The notes under the pieces were generated by a model. That model made no database searches and had not been told where the DNA came from. It was given only the letters and a program-made list of their open reading frames with translations. The translations under genes were made by a program, and so were the position numbers. Shown one piece after another: positions 59,620-64,000 of a stretch of 64,000 bases of DNA. The stretch lies in the NCBI RefSeq assembly GCF_954871325.1, contig NC_088775.1, positions 89,655,180-89,719,179 of the forward strand. Reading direction: 5' to 3'. The stretch comes from Gordionus sp. m RMFG-2023. Lineage: Eukaryota > Nematomorpha > Gordioida > Chordodea > Parachordodidae. The number at the start of each line of letters is the position of its first letter. Positions within the stretch are counted from its first letter, which is position 1.

Positions 59620-61080
59620 TAAAATTATTTTTAAATGAATAAAATATTGGTAATGTTCATATGGATATATTATATGTATAACAGAACATAGATGATGACA
59701 TTCAATACACCCTAACAAATGCCGAGTTATCTAAATTTGACATTTCTTTTTAGAACCTTAATTCATAAAATTTATCAACTATTAATCAATCTCGTAGCAA
59801 GACTGAAATTAATAATTGTCATAGTGGTAACGCGGAATGTAATTTATTTTTAAAATTCTTTTTCATTGCAAGCTAAAAAATCAAAATTACATATAATCGA
59901 ATATAAAGCGGTTGGAAGTTAGTTAGTTAGATTTGTATCCAGTCTAGTTCATTTTTTATAAAAATATGCGGCCTGATATATTTAAAATAAGCACCAGGGC
60001 CATAGATTCGTAGATATTTCAATAATCGAATAAATAATTTAAAAGTGAAAATCAAATTATTACATACACCATAAATTATATTATATACTTTGGTTCCTAT
60101 GGTAAATAGAAGATTTAAAAATATTTTGAATTCCTACAACGTGTATGATGTATAGACCTAAAATCCATATAAAATTTAACATGATAATTTTGGGTTTATT
60201 AAAATTTTGTAGAAAAATTTTTTTAATCAAAACGAGTAAATATTGTTTCTTTTAAAAAAAATTTTTATTCTACACAAAATAATATTATTATTAATTTGAA
60301 ATTAAAGTAAAATGGTTGGGAGTTCGGGTTGAGTTTCATAATTCGAAATATTTTTGGGTTTTATTCGATACGGATTAGGGAAAAAACGAATCTCGGATAC
60401 TGGTGCAGAGATGCATTTCTGGAAAATATTATGTATTTTTTTCTTCTAGATTTTAGGGATTAAAAATAACACACGACATACTTTTTTTATTCAATCATTC
60501 AATTTTCCAAATCCGATCGTTAATATACCTATAAATATATAGACAAATCTCACTCTTTTACCCTGTATTCGTGGTTAGCGCAAATTCACGGTGAAATACA
60601 GATATACAAAAATTCAGCGTAATTTATTCTACTTATTCACGAATTCGTTCTAACTATGTATGAAGGGCAACTCCTCATACAGGGTTAGCGTGAATTTGCT
60701 GGAGAGAATACTTATATCAACTATTTTGTATAATTCGTGGGTTATTCAGATCGAAAGTTATGTTTATGGTTGTGATAATCCATCATCCATCAACAATTAA
60801 AGTTTTCTAACTGAATATTTATAACTTTATATATTAAATAATAAAAAGTCGATTTTTTTATAAGACACAGACACAATTAAAATAAGATGCTGGGTAGCCT
60901 GGAGATTTTAACTTTCGATTTGAAGTTCTTCGCTTCTTTAAAGTGTATTGCATCTAATCTGATAAATTTATAAAAATTTATATAGCACTTTAATCAATTT
61001 CGTATTGTCCAAATCCAAATATACTGATGAGAAAAAAATTAAAAATTTTAATTTACAACTATAAATTTATTATTAAGAAA
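59620..61080. other. AT-rich tract with a small GTTAGCG inverted repeat
   Basis: No gene. ACCCTGTATTCGTGGTTAGCG (from 60560) is echoed in inverse by ATACAGGGTTAGCGTGAATTT (from 60679). A similar unit sits at 4240-4305 (ACCCTGCATTCACAGTTAACG ... GCGTTAACCATGAATAAGGG). Together these look like a small MITE family. Confidence 0.45.
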
Positions 61081-61094
61081 TATCATTACGAAAT

Positions 61095-62713
61095 TGCAGT
61101 GATTTCCGACAGACGGTTAATGAAAATATTTCAATTGATAATTATCCTATACCCAGAATTAATGAATTATTAGTCACATTAGGTAATGGATCAAATAATA
61201 CGGTATTAGATTTATCAGAAGCGTCTTTCAAATAGCACTAGATGAGGAGGCAAAAAAGCTGTTAGTGCTCAACACGCCAAGCGGATTGTATCGCTTCACA
61301 CGACTTCCGTATGGATGGCGTCAGCGACAGCCATTTTTCGACAAGCAATGGATTCGTTATTAAAAGAACTACGTGGGATAGCGGTACATTTGGAAGATAT
61401 AATAATACTGGGGAATCATTTGAGATTCATAAATTTGATAAATGTATTAAAGACGCTAGAAATAAACGATAAAATTAAATCTAAAAACAATGTAATTTTT
61501 TTAAAGAAAAGATTAAATTCTTAGATCATACTCATACCATTAGCGAAGAGGGAATCACAACAACAAATAAGAATGCCAATGCAATTTTAAACGCACCGTT
61601 ACCTAAAAACATTAATTACAAGCTTTTATTAGTTATTATCAAAAATTTATAAACATTATTTCGACTATTGCCGCTCCGTTATAAAGGCTTTTAAGGAAAA
61701 ATGTGTCATATAAACGGAGAGATGACACAAAAGTGACTAATAAATTTAAAAAATTAATATCAGATGCACCAATTTTAACATATTATAATCCGGAAAAACT
61801 GATAATTCTAGCTGCTGATGCGTCCCAACATGGAATAGAAAGCGATTGGATTAGCTTCTGGAACATTAAATGCTGCCGAACGAAATTACAGTCACATAGA
61901 GCGTGAGGCTTTAGCAATTATATTTGGATTAATTAAATTAAAACAATATTTCATTGGTAAACATATTAATATAATTACTGACCATAAACCACTTATATCG
62001 CTACTTAATCCACAAAAACAGGTGTGTCATCAAGATTAATAAGATGGTCATTATTACTAACAAATCATGATAATGAATTGCAACTTTTAGGGACAAAAAA
62101 AATTAGTAAGGCGGATATGCTTTCCCTGTTCCCAATTGACGGTAAATCATCTGCTTGGGAAGAGTTAGATATTAATTTAATGGTATCGTATGCTCCACAA
62201 TTTATTTCAATGTTAGATATAAAATCACACACAAGAAATGACCCGGTATTATCAAAGGTTTCACGTTATATTGCAACTAGGTGAACCTAAGATAGTAGAG
62301 GAAAATTTAAAACCGTTTTTCCAGCGCCAAAATGAACTCACGAAAGAGGCTAGGTGTATATTATGGGGATTAAGAACCATAATTCCAAAAAAATTACAAC
62401 GAAATATTTTGTCTTTTTTAAATATGGGGCATCATGTTTATACTAAAACAAAATTATTGTCCCAAGGGAACGTTTGGTAACCGAATATTTACTAAGACAT
62501 CGAAGTACATGGTGAGAATTGTGAATTATGTCAAACAAATAACCTTGGAGGTAAAACGATCATAGGGAAATGGCCCTCCGCAAATAAACCATGGGAAAGA
62601 ATTTATTTAAATTTTGCCGGAACAATTAACGACAGTTTTAGTAAATTGCCTGAAATACAACTGTCGACAAATAATTTTACGGAAGTAATAAAAATATTGT
62701 TAAGACTTTTTGC
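61095..62713 (+). mobile_element. Ty3/gypsy pol fossil without LTRs
   Basis: Broken remains, in order: reverse transcriptase (about 61100-61540; NYPIPRINELL), RNase H (about 61740-62150; the HIERE-like SHIEREALAII and ITDHKPL regions) and the zinc-binding start of integrase (about 62330-62650). No LTRs were seen. Several breaks are present and it is clearly inactive. It differs in sequence from the element at 45341, so it is a separate and older insertion. It stops where a hAT end begins (62714). Confidence 0.8.
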
Positions 62714-63610
62714 TAGGGCTGTGCCGATATTTAATATCGAATCGGTACCGATATTTAGCGTTTTCCAGAAACATTGGATCGGGCCGATACCTCTAAAAAA
62801 ATCCAATTCGATCCTTTTATAAAAAATGCAATTCTTAAAACTATTGAGTAATGAAACTTTGAATTATTATTACATCATATTTATTATTTTTTTAATAAAA
62901 ATTTTTTGTAAAAAATAATAAAAAAAAATAAATAAAAAAAAATTTTTTAAAAAATAATAAATTTTTCCGCCTTTCAGTGAGTTTCTATTTTACATTGATA
63001 ATATTTTCTAAATAATTTTTTTTTAAGCAATCATTTATTTTTTTAAATAGATTTTAAAAGTTTTTTTATAAAAATAGAAAGGAACACCCAAAGTTTTATT
63101 AATTTTTAGTTATTTAAAAAATAACACCAATTTTACTATTTATACTTTAAATAAAAGAATTAATTATATGGTTTCTGTGTATGACTTGAATTTTACGAAA
63201 AATATTGCCAAACCTCGAGATTTCGTTAGTATCTGTCTACTATTTTGTTCCCTCATATTTTGATAAAGATAAACAGAATTTGCAAAATGCGTTATCTGTG
63301 GAATTCTCATTTCACGGGGAGGAACAAATATTCGAAAACATATAAAGAGATTCCATCAAACGGAATTCGAAGAGCTAATACAAAAAGAAGGAGAAATATT
63401 AAAAAAAACAAATCAAATTTTTTAAAAAAGAACCGTGAAATTAAACCAACAATATCAGCCATTCTTAATAAAACTAATATTTGGAAATATTCTGATCCTT
63501 TACCTGAAAATCTAGAGGCTCTTATATTTATTTTAAAAAATCTAATATATTATAATTTTATAAACCAACATAAAATGGATATATTATATTTATTTTATCT
63601 ATTATAATAT
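62714..63610 (+). mobile_element. hAT transposon end with BED zinc finger
   Basis: The left end TAGGGCTGTGCCGATATT, with subterminal ATCGGTACCGAT palindromes, is typical of hAT ends. About 560 bp inside, the plus strand at 63285-63375 encodes KCVICGILISRGGTNIRKH followed by IKRFHQ. This is a BED-type finger (CxxC ... HxxxxH), the usual N-terminal DNA-binding domain of hAT transposases. The frame shifts soon after. A second frame (TISAILNKTN) continues to about 63607. No right end was identified in the window. Confidence 0.7.
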
Positions 63611-63832
63611 TTTTTTTATAATTCTTTTGCATAAAAAATATTGATTTCTTGATTACATTTGGTTCAAAGAGGTGTTTTGAAAGACCACTCCTTATTTTCC
63701 CAACTATTAGAAAGTTCAGAATTCTATAATAATTGATTATGATTGCAAATGTTTTATTAAAATTATGAAAATAAAAAGCAAATAATTTTACGCGCTAGTA
63801 TATTATTATTAATGGTTTAAAAATAAATAATT

Positions 63833-64000
63833 TTATAAATATAATATAGAAGAAATACTGCATTGCTTTGAAACCGTTGTAACTATTTTATCTGACTCCC
63901 ATTTCAATTCAATTTTTGAAGAATCATCATCATTTAACTCGATTATATAAACGTATGGCATATAAATGCCAATTTCTGGTATATATTCTCTATAGTTGCA
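63833..64000 (-). CDS. BTB-family protein, copy D (3' end only)
   Basis: 56 codons including the stop, continuing past the right edge. It reads REYIPEIGIYMPYVYIIELN, then DDDSSKIELKWESDKIV, ending SSILYL. This aligns directly with the C-terminal part of copies A and C (ELIPGGIGIYRPYLYILELN, SSKIELKW, ISNVLYT). The BTB part lies outside the window. It shows that the family continues to the right. Confidence 0.8.
   Translation of the reverse strand, partial: CNYREYIPEIGIYMPYVYIIELNDDDSSKIELKWESDKIVTTVSKQCSISSILYL

Overview
This is AT-rich, intron-bearing nuclear DNA from an animal, probably an arthropod. That placement is inferred from host genes with short introns (about 44-66 bp), many hAT transposons and MITEs, an apparent endonuclease-bearing LINE, Ty3/gypsy fossils and an expanded BTB gene family. 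I cannot name the species. No rRNA, tRNA, CRISPR or bacterial-style operon was seen. Host coding exons stand out as GC-richer islands with phase-compatible GT/AG boundaries; every spliced model here was read by eye without transcripts.

Layout. 1-5049 (minus): a multi-exon gene resembling ASX/ASXL, with two tandem copies of a DEUBAD-like exon, running off the left edge. 5635-7162: a hAT transposon. About 8690-9430 (minus): a hypothetical two- or three-exon gene. 11990-13164: a hAT with a perfect 8-bp target duplication. 13736-17423 (minus): a complete six-exon RTF2 gene (replication termination factor 2), with two MITEs in its last intron. 18120-21500: degenerate repeats, a LINE tail and a 270-bp satellite. 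22700-28432 (minus): two BTB-domain genes, the second cut short, with a 2-kb foldback-like element between them. 28844-30793: another hAT with a MITE nested in it. 30800-41350: mostly AT-rich non-coding DNA with Harbinger and Helitron remnants, a 169-bp MITE, a 228-bp tandem duplication and a 1.24-kb element with 24-bp inverted ends. 41700-44460 and 51081-52439 (both minus): two copies of one LINE lineage, the second 5'-truncated but with a long open frame. 45341-about 50656: a Ty3/gypsy fossil with both LTRs. 52594-53333: a large member of the MITE family also seen in RTF2. 54038-55441: a hAT related to the one at 5635. 55880-58322 (minus): a third BTB gene in a segmental duplication of the 22.7-25.2 kb block. 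58545-59615: an inverted duplication enclosing a gypsy fragment. 61095-62713: a gypsy pol fossil, abutted by a hAT with a BED zinc finger. 63833-64000 (minus): the 3' end of a fourth BTB gene.

The host genes do not form one pathway. RTF2 acts at stalled replication forks. The ASX-like protein would, by homology, partner a BAP1/Calypso-type histone H2A deubiquitinase. The BTB genes are a local family that could supply Cullin-3 adaptors. The most notable observation is the tandem, frame-neutral duplication of a DEUBAD exon pair. The BTB cluster, with an empty-site MITE polymorphism between duplicated blocks, and the foldback element made of TTCGCG-type repeats come next.
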